Origin: an uncultured Rubripirellula sp.
GTDB lineage: Bacteria; Planctomycetota; Planctomycetia; Pirellulales; Pirellulaceae
Assembly (NCBI GenBank): GCA_938075415.1
Contig: CALJHC010000016.1
Span: 184,039-248,038, forward strand
Length of the DNA: 64,000 bases
Direction: 5' to 3'
Shown in pieces: positions 9,202 to 18,249 of the stretch. Position numbers and translations under genes: made by a program. The notes under the pieces were generated by a model. That model was not told the origin of the DNA and did not search any database. It was given only the letters and a program-made list of their open reading frames with translations. Positions within the stretch are counted from its first letter, which is position 1, and the number at the start of each line of letters is the position of its first letter.

Positions 9202-9739
9202 AAGTTGATTTTCTGAAACTTAGTGGCAGGATGCTGGGGCGGACGTTTGGTGTTCTGTCTGATAAAGGTAACCAACATTAGCAGGATTCCATTCGGGTAA
9301 TCTGCAGAAGGCGATCTTGATCATTTGGGCCTGCGGAACACAAATCACGCCCTTCTCGATGACTCACAGGAATCGTGTGACTCTTTCATTCTAACGAGAT
9401 TGATTCGTCATGGTTGCAGAACGTCTTATTGAGGCATGATGTTAGACTTGTGTTCGGGAGATGGCAGCAGAGAGGCCCATGGTTGATTGATTAGGCTGTA
9501 TGGTTCACGGTGTGAGAAAGGAAGTTGGTTGACTGATCCGTGGATCGTGCGTGCCTCGCGATAATCGCTGATGTTGCCAAGTTTGGCTCGTTGGTAACGC
9601 CCATCAACCATGTTAGGTTTTTCTCCGGCTTGAACGGGTGATTTGTCGGGCTTCTGCTTCTTGAATTACCGTTGTTTTGAATCACCGTACCCTCACTAAA
9701 TCCGTCCTCACTCAAATACTCTGGAATAATGGTTTTTCA
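9202..9739. other. Non-coding divergent intergenic region
   Basis: About 540 bases separate the divergent Nramp-like and S4-domain genes. The small open frames here show no coding character. The region must hold the promoters of both genes, but I recognise no consensus promoter, tRNA or strong hairpin. Confidence 0.45.
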
Positions 9740-9955
9740 ATGTCGCTAAATGAGTCTGGAGCCACAGTAAGGCTAGATGATTTTTTGAAACTCCAAGGCG
9801 TCGTGGGTACTGGGGGTGAAGCCAAAATCCGTATTCAGGCCGGGGAGGTTCAACTTAACGGTGAGGTGGAGACCCGTCGCCGTAAGCAGTTAAGCAACGG
9901 AGATATCGTGGAGTGTGAAGGCGAGAGTTTTGTGGTTGACCTTGCGGATCTGTGA
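9740..9955 (+). CDS. S4-domain RNA-binding protein (YbcJ-like)
   Basis: I start this 71-residue protein at the ATG at 9740, giving M-S-L-N-E-S-G-A-T; the frame is open further upstream but without S4 character. Almost the whole protein is one S4 fold: R-L-D-D-F-L-K-L at the start, G-E-A-K-I-R-I-Q-A-G-E-V-Q-L-N-G in the middle, then R-R-R-K-Q-L and G-D-I-V. This matches the free-standing YbcJ/RlbA type of S4 protein thought to bind structured rRNA or tRNA. It appears monocistronic. Confidence 0.88.
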   Translation: MSLNESGATVRLDDFLKLQGVVGTGGEAKIRIQAGEVQLNGEVETRRRKQLSNGDIVECEGESFVVDLADL

Positions 9956-10106
9956 ATCTTTTCTGCTTATTCTGAATTGGAGAGTCAATTGGGTTGCAGA
10001 CAAGTTAGCCGGTCACTGGTACCGATCTCAACTAGGAACATGGATGTTTAGTTAGCAAAGGTGGATCGATAGATTCATCCACCAACGGCGGAAGGAACTG
10101 CCACTT

Positions 10107-10685
10107 ATGACTGTGATGCCGAAGGTTACCCAGCTTTTCGCTGGCGTGTTGGCTTTATTTACCCTCTCTTCGCCCGTGATGGCAGATTGGAAACAATTTT
10201 GGCAAGACGTTCACGTTGGCTTTCAACGAAATAATGCTTGGCCACACCCGTTTCAAGAGGCGGATGCGGCTCAAGTGAACGAACCTTTCGAAATTATGAA
10301 GTCCAATGGATGGCGTTTGCATAACACGATTGGACATGATCTGTTCAGAGCCGGTGATGGAAGTTTGTTGAGCGCCGGCCAACGCCGAGTTCATTGGATT
10401 GCTACTCAGGCACCACATTCCAGAAGGAAGGTGTTCGTGATGCAAGCGGGTACACAGGAAGAGACGCAATCGCGTATTAGCTCTGTGAGATCAGCTCTGC
10501 AAGCGATGGGAGCCCAACCTGAGGCCGTCCATGTTTTCGTCACCGATATGGCCCCACCTACCGTGTCTGGATCATGGGCGACAAGAATTAATCGTGAGTG
10601 GTTAGATCACATGGCCACTCCCAAATTGCCAGACCAGAGCACCACGGGACAGCCCGGTGCCAGTTCTTCGGCTACTGCCCGCTAG
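10107..10685 (+). CDS. Exported protein of unknown function
   Basis: The product has 192 residues. An N-terminal signal peptide of about 26 residues is clear (basic K, hydrophobic L-F-A-G-V-L-A-L-F-T-L, cleavage after V-M-A). The mature part has W-K-Q-F-W-Q-D-V-H and N-N-A-W-P-H-P-F, a pattern I associate with exported planctomycete proteins of unknown role. The last 25 residues are rich in Ser, Thr and Gly and look disordered. There is no catalytic or metal motif. GGAAGG lies about 11 bases upstream of the ATG. The TPR lipoprotein gene follows on the same strand. Confidence 0.75.
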   Translation: MTVMPKVTQLFAGVLALFTLSSPVMADWKQFWQDVHVGFQRNNAWPHPFQEADAAQVNEPFEIMKSNGWRLHNTIGHDLFRAGDGSLLSAGQRRVHWIATQAPHSRRKVFVMQAGTQEETQSRISSVRSALQAMGAQPEAVHVFVTDMAPPTVSGSWATRINREWLDHMATPKLPDQSTTGQPGASSSATAR

Positions 10686-10875
10686 CACCTCCATGGGGTG
10701 AAATCAGTCTTTGATGGGTTGGTTCACTCACGGTGATTTTGGCCGCCTCCATCGGTGATCGGAAAACCACCCTAAAGTCAGGGAGGTAGTGTGCCGATTG
10801 ATACAAGCGGTCGAATCGATACAGGTGTTGATGTCACGCCTCAGCGTGAAACTTGCGTTACACGGAGAGCAAGCT

Positions 10876-12000
10876 TTGAATACAAGACGAAAAACTCGTG
10901 AATTTGCTGTCGCAGCAATCTCTATCGCTGTTCTGGCAAATGGTGGATGTTCCACGAGCAGCCCGACCTGGACATCGATGAATCCGTTTTCAAAGCCACC
11001 AGTGGGCGAAGTGTCAGCCGATTCACCGAAAGAAATTAAAACCGCGATTGCGCCGGTTGTTTCTGAACCCGCTGTCGTCTCCAAAACGTCGGCCGAGAAA
11101 GAACGTGGCTTCACTTCCTCTGCAAAACGCGCCTGGAACTCAACAACCGGAGCGGTGACTGGCCTCTTTAAACGGTCCGGTGAAGAGCCAAAAGCTGCTA
11201 AGAAGGAGACGGCTGACCCGCTGAGTTTGGCCAACCGCCCTGATCAAGTCAATTCAGAGGTCTACATTGCCAATGGTCAGCTTTGGGAATCGACGGGCGA
11301 CTTCAACAAAGCCATGGAGAGTTACTCGAGAGCTCTTGAGAGCGAACCGGGTAATGGGCTTGCACTCGCTAGTATTGCTCGATTGCATTTCCGTCAGCAA
11401 AATTTCACGGAAGCAGCCAAGTTTTTTGAAGCCGCGATTGGTCAAAATCCATTGGATGCCGGATTGCACAATGACCTCGGTCTGACGAAAAGTAAGTTGG
11501 GTGACATCCCCCGAGCTGTGCAATGTTTGCAACGATCACTTGAATTGACACCGGGGAACTCTCGCTATGCGAACAACCTTGCCAGTGTCTTGTTCGAATC
11601 TGGGCAGAAGGAAGCTGCGATGCGGACACTCACTGCCAATAACAGGCCGGCAGTCGCACACTTCAATATCGCTTATCTTCACTTCCAATCCGGCAACCTT
11701 TCACAAGCTCGCACTCACCTGATCGAGGTGATGAAGTATGAGCCAATCGCGTCTGAGGATGTTGCAACTCGGCGAGCAGTCGAACGCACTCGGGAGATGC
11801 TGGCTAGTCTTGACGTGAACTCGCAAGGTGATTCTGGGGAGCGTATTGCCCAAAAGCCAGATTACAAAGTTTCTGCCAACAACGGTAATTCAGCGAACGT
11901 TGGAGCACAGCCAGTTGCTCATCCCACTGGGAGCGCAATGGAAGCTGCTGGACCAATGACCATGCCAGCGACCTACCAACCGTCAGTTTCCGTGAAGTAG
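10876..12000 (+). CDS. TPR-repeat lipoprotein
   Basis: I start this at the TTG at 10876 (374 residues): GGAG lies 8 bases upstream and the N-terminus becomes a classic signal, N-T-R-R-K-T-R then a hydrophobic run ending N-G-G-C near residue 25. The frame is open back to a GTG at 10789. A low-complexity linker of about 90 residues is followed by at least three tetratricopeptide repeats (N-G-Q-L-W-E-S-T-G-D-F-N-K-A-M-E; A-L-A-S-I-A-R-L-H-F-R-Q-Q-N; H-N-D-L-G-L-T-K-S-K-L-G) and a disordered C-terminus. It probably serves as a scaffold in the cell envelope; the partner is unknown. Confidence 0.82.
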   Translation: MNTRRKTREFAVAAISIAVLANGGCSTSSPTWTSMNPFSKPPVGEVSADSPKEIKTAIAPVVSEPAVVSKTSAEKERGFTSSAKRAWNSTTGAVTGLFKRSGEEPKAAKKETADPLSLANRPDQVNSEVYIANGQLWESTGDFNKAMESYSRALESEPGNGLALASIARLHFRQQNFTEAAKFFEAAIGQNPLDAGLHNDLGLTKSKLGDIPRAVQCLQRSLELTPGNSRYANNLASVLFESGQKEAAMRTLTANNRPAVAHFNIAYLHFQSGNLSQARTHLIEVMKYEPIASEDVATRRAVERTREMLASLDVNSQGDSGERIAQKPDYKVSANNGNSANVGAQPVAHPTGSAMEAAGPMTMPATYQPSVSVK

Positions 12001-12126
12001 TTCACTGCAACGAGTGCGAATCGCAGTCTTTGGAAAATGTTTTGCTGATAGTTGATGACTGCTATTCGGTCTTTGCGCCAGGTTGAGCGAGAGATTCTTG
12101 ATCGGGCTGCAACCCTAAAAGAAATT

Positions 12127-13659
12127 TCAGAATGGGGCAATTCGATGAGGTGAGGTCAACTTGTAGAGTTCGGCGTTCTTTCGATAGGCCTCACGCACAG
12201 ACTTGTTTTTTGTGGACCTCATCTGGTCCTCGATTTCCAAGCTGTAAACCTCGAGCGTCTCGGGGCCGGGGTCTCTGCTTTCCTTGATCCATCTGGATAG
12301 ACGCTGGCGATGTCGTACGAGTGCTTCGGCGTGGTCGGGGTCTTCGGCGAGATTTTTTGTCTGCCAAACGTCCTGACCATACAGGTAGAGTTCTTCGGGT
12401 GGTCGAGTCGGGGCAAACAGAAGTTGCTCCGATAGCGCATTGAGATTTCCACTCGCATGCAACTCGCGGAGCCGCTGAATAATCAGCTTGCCGTCTTTAT
12501 AAGTACTCGGCATCAGGAGGGGATGCTGGGGGTAAAAATTCCGGATATAGAGGTAGCGGTCGGTGCGCACCGAGCGGATGCGGTCGGCCGCCTCGCCACA
12601 ACGGTCACGCGCCGCGAACACGGACTGTTTCGGCCGGAAGTCCCTAGCGAGAATGTTCTGGCCCTGCATCTTTTCGGGGGCCTTAATTCCGGCTGCTGCA
12701 AGCGAGAACGCCGCAATGTCGATGTGCTCGACCAGATCTGTTCGCGTCGAGCCCGCTTGAACTCCAGGTCCTCGCACGATCAGAGGAATACGTGTTCCCT
12801 CGTCGTAGAGAAACTGTTTGCCACGGGCATGACTGATACCGTGGTCAGTAAAGAAAACGATGAGCGTATTGTCCAGCAGTTGTTCTTCCTTAAGTCGCTT
12901 GATGACCAGTCCGACGTGATGGTCAGTCATGCGCACGCTGTCGAGGTAGGTCGACCAGTCTTTCAAGAGCACCGGATCGCGCGGATAATAGGGTGGTAGC
13001 GTTACGCTGCCACTGTCGGTGACTTCCCCGAGAACGTCCTTGACCTGTTTGTCGAACGCTGCATACTGAGCCGCCGAAGCGCCTCGCAGTTTACCGCCGT
13101 GCAGTTGCACTTGCATGAAGAAGGGTTGCCCCTTCTTTCGGCCCGACCAGTCATCACTGTCATAGATCGACTTGTCCCAGTCGAAGTTGTAATCGGTTTT
13201 GCCCAAGCGATTCCGCGTGCGCGAACTGACCGGTTGAGTACGGAAGTCGAGACTCTGCAGGCCGCTGCCGATGCAAGTGTAGTATCCCGCCTCTTGAAGG
13301 ATCGCAGGAATGGGCCGAATGCCCTCTGGCAACCTGATCCGGTGCTTTCCACGCCCGCTTCGGTGATGATGTGCGCCGATCGAGGTCTGGTACATCCCAG
13401 TGATCAGGGCTGAGCGGAAAGTCGAACAGACCGGCGAAGTCGCATAGGCGCGTGTAAATCGCAAGCCTTCCGCTGCCAATCGATCCACATGATGCGTCTG
13501 AATCGATGTCTCGCCATAGCATGAGAGGTTTGCCGACATGTCGTCGACCACGAACCAGACAATATTCGGACGCTCTGCCGCGCCGCCAGTGCCCATCGGG
13601 ACCAACCAAATCATCGTGAGCAAAACGCTGCTCACCATCGTTGTGATGCTGTGTTTCAT
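12127..13659 (-). CDS. Exported sulfatase (S1 family) with an atypical formylglycine motif
   Basis: The 510-residue protein has a signal peptide of about 27 residues and the alkaline-phosphatase/sulfatase fold: N-I-V-W-F-V-V-D-D with metal-binding D39-D40, the activation site C78-S-T-F-R-S-A-L-I-T-G, and F-F-T-D-H-G-I-S-H in the second metal site. Active sulfatases convert this Cys to formylglycine in a C-x-(P/A)-x-R context; here the third position is Thr, so activation is uncertain. Substrates are usually sulfated polysaccharides, not predictable here. The base composition is visibly more GC-rich than that of its neighbours, hinting at transfer. No sulfatase-maturase gene is nearby. Confidence 0.92.
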   Translation of the reverse strand: MKHSITTMVSSVLLTMIWLVPMGTGGAAERPNIVWFVVDDMSANLSCYGETSIQTHHVDRLAAEGLRFTRAYATSPVCSTFRSALITGMYQTSIGAHHHRSGRGKHRIRLPEGIRPIPAILQEAGYYTCIGSGLQSLDFRTQPVSSRTRNRLGKTDYNFDWDKSIYDSDDWSGRKKGQPFFMQVQLHGGKLRGASAAQYAAFDKQVKDVLGEVTDSGSVTLPPYYPRDPVLLKDWSTYLDSVRMTDHHVGLVIKRLKEEQLLDNTLIVFFTDHGISHARGKQFLYDEGTRIPLIVRGPGVQAGSTRTDLVEHIDIAAFSLAAAGIKAPEKMQGQNILARDFRPKQSVFAARDRCGEAADRIRSVRTDRYLYIRNFYPQHPLLMPSTYKDGKLIIQRLRELHASGNLNALSEQLLFAPTRPPEELYLYGQDVWQTKNLAEDPDHAEALVRHRQRLSRWIKESRDPGPETLEVYSLEIEDQMRSTKNKSVREAYRKNAELYKLTSPHRIAPF

Positions 13660-13846
13660 GGTTGCGATTATTTGTTTTGGGGATGGAGGTTACGGCTGCT
13701 TTGCTCACCGGGTGACTGGTTCCAGCGTCATTTCGTCTTTTACCGGATCAACCACATTCCGCGATTTCAGCTCCCGAACTGTACACTGAATCATGCTCCT
13801 GTACTTTTCAGGATATTTGCTGATCACTCTCTTAAGTCGCGCGGGA

Positions 13847-14635
13847 CTACTCATTTCCAGGCTTGATCTGAACCGGATAAGGCACCGGTTCATCGTTCAG
13901 TTCAGCCAGAGCGTTGGATGCAGCTTTCTGTTCAGCTTCTTTCTTATTGGTTCCCCATGCTCCGCAAAACTCTTGCTCGCCAATAACGGCTGCTACCAAG
14001 AAAGCTTTGCAGTGGTCAGGACCTGATTCTTGAAGCAACTGATAGATCGGTGTGTTACCAAGATCGCGTTGTGCGAGTTGCTGAAGCAAAGATTTGTAAT
14101 TGCCTGCTCCTTGACTGCCAACCGCTGAATCCACCTCTTCGGCAAGCCACTGTTTTAGTTTTTCCCTTATTAGCTTGCTGCCGCCATCGAGATACATTGC
14201 AGCAATGACCGATTCAAATACATCACTGATTAATGATCTTGGGAAGCTTCGATTGCGGGTAACACCGCGACCGACAATCAGGCAGGAATCAAGTCCCAAC
14301 TTATGAGCCACTCTTCCACAGGTTCGTCTACTCACCACTGCTGATTTGATCTTGGTGAGATCCCCCTCACTGTATTCGGGGTAATCCTTGTACAGCCATT
14401 CGCAAACGGTTACTCCCAAAATTGCATCGCCTAGAAATTCCAGCCGTTCGTTACTGGCCAATCGATGTGATGCGCCCGATGCATGCGTTAGTGCGGATAA
14501 AAGTAAGGATACATCCTGGAACTGATACCCGATAATTTCTTGACATCTATCCAGCTTAGACGTTGGTCCGTCACCATCATTGATGGTTTCGGTGAGATGG
14601 GTGAGGGATTCCGAATTCGATGCTTGAGAATTCAC
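13847..14635 (-). CDS. rnc: Ribonuclease III
   Basis: This is 262 residues from the GTG at 14635; the frame runs upstream to a TTG at 14698, but that extension is a hydrophobic, Cys-rich stretch foreign to RNase III. The catalytic domain carries the signature N-E-R-L-E-F-L-G-D-A-I-L-G, then D-L-T-K-I-K-S-A-V-V and the second acidic site D-V-F-E-S-V-I-A-A. A double-stranded RNA-binding domain follows (N-Y-K-S-L-L-Q-Q-L, then K-K-E-A-E-Q-K-A-A). The enzyme processes rRNA precursors and other duplex RNA in the cytoplasm. Key acidic residues appear intact. A 21-residue tail rich in Pro ends the protein. Confidence 0.95.
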   Translation of the reverse strand: MNSQASNSESLTHLTETINDGDGPTSKLDRCQEIIGYQFQDVSLLLSALTHASGASHRLASNERLEFLGDAILGVTVCEWLYKDYPEYSEGDLTKIKSAVVSRRTCGRVAHKLGLDSCLIVGRGVTRNRSFPRSLISDVFESVIAAMYLDGGSKLIREKLKQWLAEEVDSAVGSQGAGNYKSLLQQLAQRDLGNTPIYQLLQESGPDHCKAFLVAAVIGEQEFCGAWGTNKKEAEQKAASNALAELNDEPVPYPVQIKPGNE

Positions 14636-14880
14636 GTGTGATATCGGCCAATCAACCGTTATGAGTAGAGGCAGCAGGAAGCAACACCAGGAGCACAAAT
14701 ACTACTCTGGTGGATGCTAATTTTTGAAGATAATGCTGTCACACGCCGGTGGCCGGGGGCTGATAAATCACCGCACTAGGCGAATGAGAGAGAACCCGAA
14801 TGCCGGTAAGTGACCGTTGCGAAGTCTACATGGAAAAGGTTAATTTTGCCAGCTTGATGGCAATAAAAACTTCTCGCTCA

Positions 14881-16566
14881 TTATTCAGTAACTGCGTGAT
14901 TGGCGCCGGCAATGGCCTCTGGATTTCGATTGACAAAGAAGTGACCGTGATCTGAGGTAACGATCACCGCGGTGTTGTCCCAGACCTGTTGTTCATCGGC
15001 CCATTGCATGACTTCATTAAAGGCTGCTTCTCCGCTGAAAACGGCACCAATACTGTTGTCGATGTTGTTGGAATGATTAGCCCAGTCGACATCGCCCGCT
15101 TCGATCATTAGCCAGAACTTTTGTTCGTTCGATGACATGTATTGAAGTGCTGCACGCGTCATTTGGGCTAAGGTTGGATTCTCACTTTGATCTTCCTCTG
15201 AATAAACCTCACGCTCTTTACCGTCTGAGGCTGGGTCATAGCCTCCATCCGCTGTTTGGAATGGAAGATGCCCGTCGTACCGAGTGCCGAAAAATCCAAG
15301 AAGGCGTTTCTTCTCTGCAATTGCTCTGTCCGTTGCCTCGCTAAGAATCTGTGAGCCATTTTTTCCAACGCTTCTGGTGGCGACAACATAGTTTCCACCA
15401 TGATCCACATTTGCAGCCTTCAGATCGGATTGATGGAGGTATCGATTACCGGGAAGGTAGTTGCTACCTTGACCAGTGTCTTCGGTCAAATCGGGACTCC
15501 ATCCACCGCCGATAGCCAGGTCGAGTCCCTGAAGAGCAGTTGTCTTGTGGGAAACGGAACGTAGACCCAGCAGATCACGCGAGATGTCCTGATAATCTTT
15601 GCGCGTAACATTGTTGGAATACGCCGCGGCCGGAGTCGCGTGCGAAATGGGAACACTCGAAACGATTCCAACCTTGAATCCAGCCCCCTGTTGCAGGTCG
15701 CGCGCTATTGGAACCAATTGATCGCCACTGGCCGTGTAATTAATTGACCCGTTATAGGTTTTGACACCACAAGTCATACTTGTTGCCGATGCTGCTGAAT
15801 CGGTGACGGTGTGTGGTAGTTCGCGATCTTTGCCAAGAAGGTAAGAAGTCGTTGTGGGTTCATTCCACGGTGCATGACCACCCCGGACGACATCGTAGCC
15901 GCCAGTGGTCAAGATTCCCTCTGAAGTGACTGTTTGTGCATTAACATCCGTTTGTGCGCTGCCAAGTAAAGCGCTGGTGCAAACGAGACCAAAGTCAGTC
16001 GTCACTCGGTAATCTTCTAAAAAACTCAAGCCCCTGCCGCGACCACTTTGGTACGCCACCTTGCCCTGTTTGTAGCAGGCGGCAGCATGCGTGGTCTGCC
16101 AATCCATTCCATCAAAGACGATGAGAATGATGTGTCGGTATCCAGCCTCGACTGCTTGCCTTTGTAGTCGGAAAATATCAGTCTGATCATAGTAATCAGC
16201 ATGGGGATTTACAGTTGATTTGGGAACGGTGCCGTATAAGTTCTTTAATCTTTTTGGGTCCCGATAAGGACTACCTTCTTCGCGGAGTTGGTTGAGAGTG
16301 ATGCCGAAGGTATAAACTGGAATCAATCGATTGGAATGCTGGTCCCATTGCATGTAGTTGTCGGGTTGGAATCCCCAATTCCCCCAGTCGGCACGCTTGG
16401 TTTGGGCCGCCCGTTCTTGCATTTCTTTGAGTTGATCAGGCTGGGCCGGACTGTTTTTTACCTCTTCTGATTTGGTCTCCGACCGATTTACCGATATCGC
16501 TAGGATTATGGCCATGAGGAGAATGACCGGCAGAGCCAGGTGGTACGGATAGCGAAGGTGTCGCAT
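14881..16566 (-). CDS. Alkaline phosphatase, membrane-anchored or exported
   Basis: I start at the ATG at 16566 (561 residues), which places an N-terminal hydrophobic segment at residues 8-26; the frame is open upstream to 16641. The PhoA-type active site T-D-S-A-A-S-A-T-S puts the phosphorylated Ser at residue 257. Metal-site motifs are L-I-V-F-D-G-M-D, the E-A-G-D-V-D-W-A-N-H segment and V-T-S-D-H-G-H-F near the C-terminus. It probably releases phosphate from organic esters outside the cytoplasm. The hydrophobic N-terminus has no clear cleavage site, so a membrane anchor is likely. No Pho-box-like site was recognised. Confidence 0.92.
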   Translation of the reverse strand: MRHLRYPYHLALPVILLMAIILAISVNRSETKSEEVKNSPAQPDQLKEMQERAAQTKRADWGNWGFQPDNYMQWDQHSNRLIPVYTFGITLNQLREEGSPYRDPKRLKNLYGTVPKSTVNPHADYYDQTDIFRLQRQAVEAGYRHIILIVFDGMDWQTTHAAACYKQGKVAYQSGRGRGLSFLEDYRVTTDFGLVCTSALLGSAQTDVNAQTVTSEGILTTGGYDVVRGGHAPWNEPTTTSYLLGKDRELPHTVTDSAASATSMTCGVKTYNGSINYTASGDQLVPIARDLQQGAGFKVGIVSSVPISHATPAAAYSNNVTRKDYQDISRDLLGLRSVSHKTTALQGLDLAIGGGWSPDLTEDTGQGSNYLPGNRYLHQSDLKAANVDHGGNYVVATRSVGKNGSQILSEATDRAIAEKKRLLGFFGTRYDGHLPFQTADGGYDPASDGKEREVYSEEDQSENPTLAQMTRAALQYMSSNEQKFWLMIEAGDVDWANHSNNIDNSIGAVFSGEAAFNEVMQWADEQQVWDNTAVIVTSDHGHFFVNRNPEAIAGANHAVTE

Positions 16567-16742
16567 GCAAATGTCTTCGAGGGGAGTCTTAGCGAGGAAT
16601 GTTGGAAACACGTTAGCGAAGCACGTCGGTTCGTCAATCACCAGTTTGACAATGATCAGACTGATGAACCTAAATTTTGGTACCAGAAACTTTATTGTTC
16701 CGTTTTCTGGATGACTGGCTGAAGGATGCTGTCTCGCGTTTT

Positions 16743-18056
16743 TTAACGTATTGGTGTTTTGGTTTTCGCTGAGATTCTTCCTGCAGCAACCAGAAATTCT
16801 TTTCTGTCACCGCCAAAACCAATTCCCGTTCGAAAGTAAATTCGATCTTCGATAGCGACAGGTGACGCCAGGATGGATTGACCACTCGGGTTCTCCGCAA
16901 GCAAGTTAAATCGCTCAGGCGATGCCGCCAATACATAGATATCCCCAGACTGAGATGCGACATAGATGCGATCTTTCACCAGCAGTGGTGAAGCGCTAAT
17001 TCCACCACCAAACAATCGGCTCTTCCAAGTTGTGGTTCCATCAACGGTCCTCCAGCAATACGCGACCCCGTTGTCGGCGATCCCAAAAACGAAGTTCTGA
17101 ATGGCCAGAAGTGATTGTTCATAACACATCACATTGTTGCTCCACAGACTCGAAGCTTTTCCGTCGCCAGAGACACACCATGTACCGGCAATTGGGTTGC
17201 CGCCGCTAAAGATCAGCCTGCGGTCATCCCAGACCACAGTTCCACACATCGCTTCAGTACCAATTTGTGACTTCCAACGCACAGTTCCCTTGATGGGGTC
17301 ATAGGAAACGAGTTGATCAGCACCCGATAATAAAAGCTGTCGTTGCCCGGCAATCGAGGCAATGATTGGCGTTGAAAAATTCAGATTCGAGGGACGAGGA
17401 AGGCTCCACACTTTCTGACCGTTATCAATATCCAACGCGTAAACACCACTCTCACTTCCATCATATTCTGCGGCGACAATGATCAGATTATCTTCGATAA
17501 GCGGACTGGCACCATATCCAAACTGAAAAGCGGTTGGTCGGTAATCGCTGACCTTCTTTTGCCATAAGATGGTTCCATCGAATGTGATTGCGGTCACCCA
17601 AATCGCATCATCGGTGTAAAACGAGACGAAAAGGTTATTCCCGTCAGAAACAGGTGTGGGAGAGGCGTGAGAATTGTTTGGGTGAATTCGACGGGGTAAC
17701 GTGCCTTGATGAATCGTCCACTGGTCCACCAATCGACCCGTTTCTCGCTCGAGTTTTAGGACTGATTGAGTTTGATTGTTTGTTTCGCTTGTTGTTAAAA
17801 AAATCCAATCTTTGACAAAGATGGGCGTGGAGTGACCGCGACCGGGAATCGCGGTACTCCATGCAATATTGTGTCCAGTTTTTAAGTCCCAGTTTAAAGG
17901 AGCATCTGTTTTCGCTGGGGCGTGATTATTGCCCTCTGGTCCCCTCCAAGTTCTCCAATCTTGTCCGAAAACTAGATTCGTGGTTGGTGAGTTGAGACAC
18001 TGAATGAAAGTAGCACAAAGGGTCCAAATCAGAATCTTGTTAATGTTTCGAATCAT
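16743..18056 (-). CDS. Exported PQQ-like beta-propeller protein
   Basis: Translation from the ATG at 18056 gives 437 residues with a signal peptide. Repeated blade signatures are W-R-T-W-R-G-P-E-G, D-G-T-I-L-W-Q-K-K, Y-A-L-D-I-D-N-G-Q-K-V-W and Y-V-A-S-Q-S-G-D-I-Y, as in PQQ-dependent dehydrogenase-like and BamB-like propellers. No PQQ-ligand or dehydrogenase residues are evident, so it is more likely a binding or scaffold protein. It shares length (437 residues) and the phrase N-S-H-A-S-P-T-P-V with the propeller encoded at 38141-39454, so the two are probably paralogues. Confidence 0.88.
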   Translation of the reverse strand: MIRNINKILIWTLCATFIQCLNSPTTNLVFGQDWRTWRGPEGNNHAPAKTDAPLNWDLKTGHNIAWSTAIPGRGHSTPIFVKDWIFLTTSETNNQTQSVLKLERETGRLVDQWTIHQGTLPRRIHPNNSHASPTPVSDGNNLFVSFYTDDAIWVTAITFDGTILWQKKVSDYRPTAFQFGYGASPLIEDNLIIVAAEYDGSESGVYALDIDNGQKVWSLPRPSNLNFSTPIIASIAGQRQLLLSGADQLVSYDPIKGTVRWKSQIGTEAMCGTVVWDDRRLIFSGGNPIAGTWCVSGDGKASSLWSNNVMCYEQSLLAIQNFVFGIADNGVAYCWRTVDGTTTWKSRLFGGGISASPLLVKDRIYVASQSGDIYVLAASPERFNLLAENPSGQSILASPVAIEDRIYFRTGIGFGGDRKEFLVAAGRISAKTKTPIR

Positions 18057-18249
18057 GCGATTGGAATTGGTCAGCAAAGTAAGTTTGGAAATGAAAAGCA
18101 TGGAATTATCTAGTTTTGTCCATGATACGCCATGTTTGTTTTGTTGGCGTGGCTAAGTTTTGCCAAGGATTTGCGTCTTTTTTGACTCAGCGACGAGGCT
18201 CTACTTTCTTATCGTCGTTGGATCCACCATCATAGCGGAGTGCGATTTT

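Noticed and set aside
9361..9390. TGACTC repeated with CACA/TGTG around it, as an operator
   Set aside because: Arms are only four bases when read as an inverted repeat; within chance expectation for a 540-base gap.
12457..12999. Long open frame opposite the sulfatase gene
   Set aside because: High GC content of the sulfatase gene lengthens chance frames on the other strand; no domain seen.
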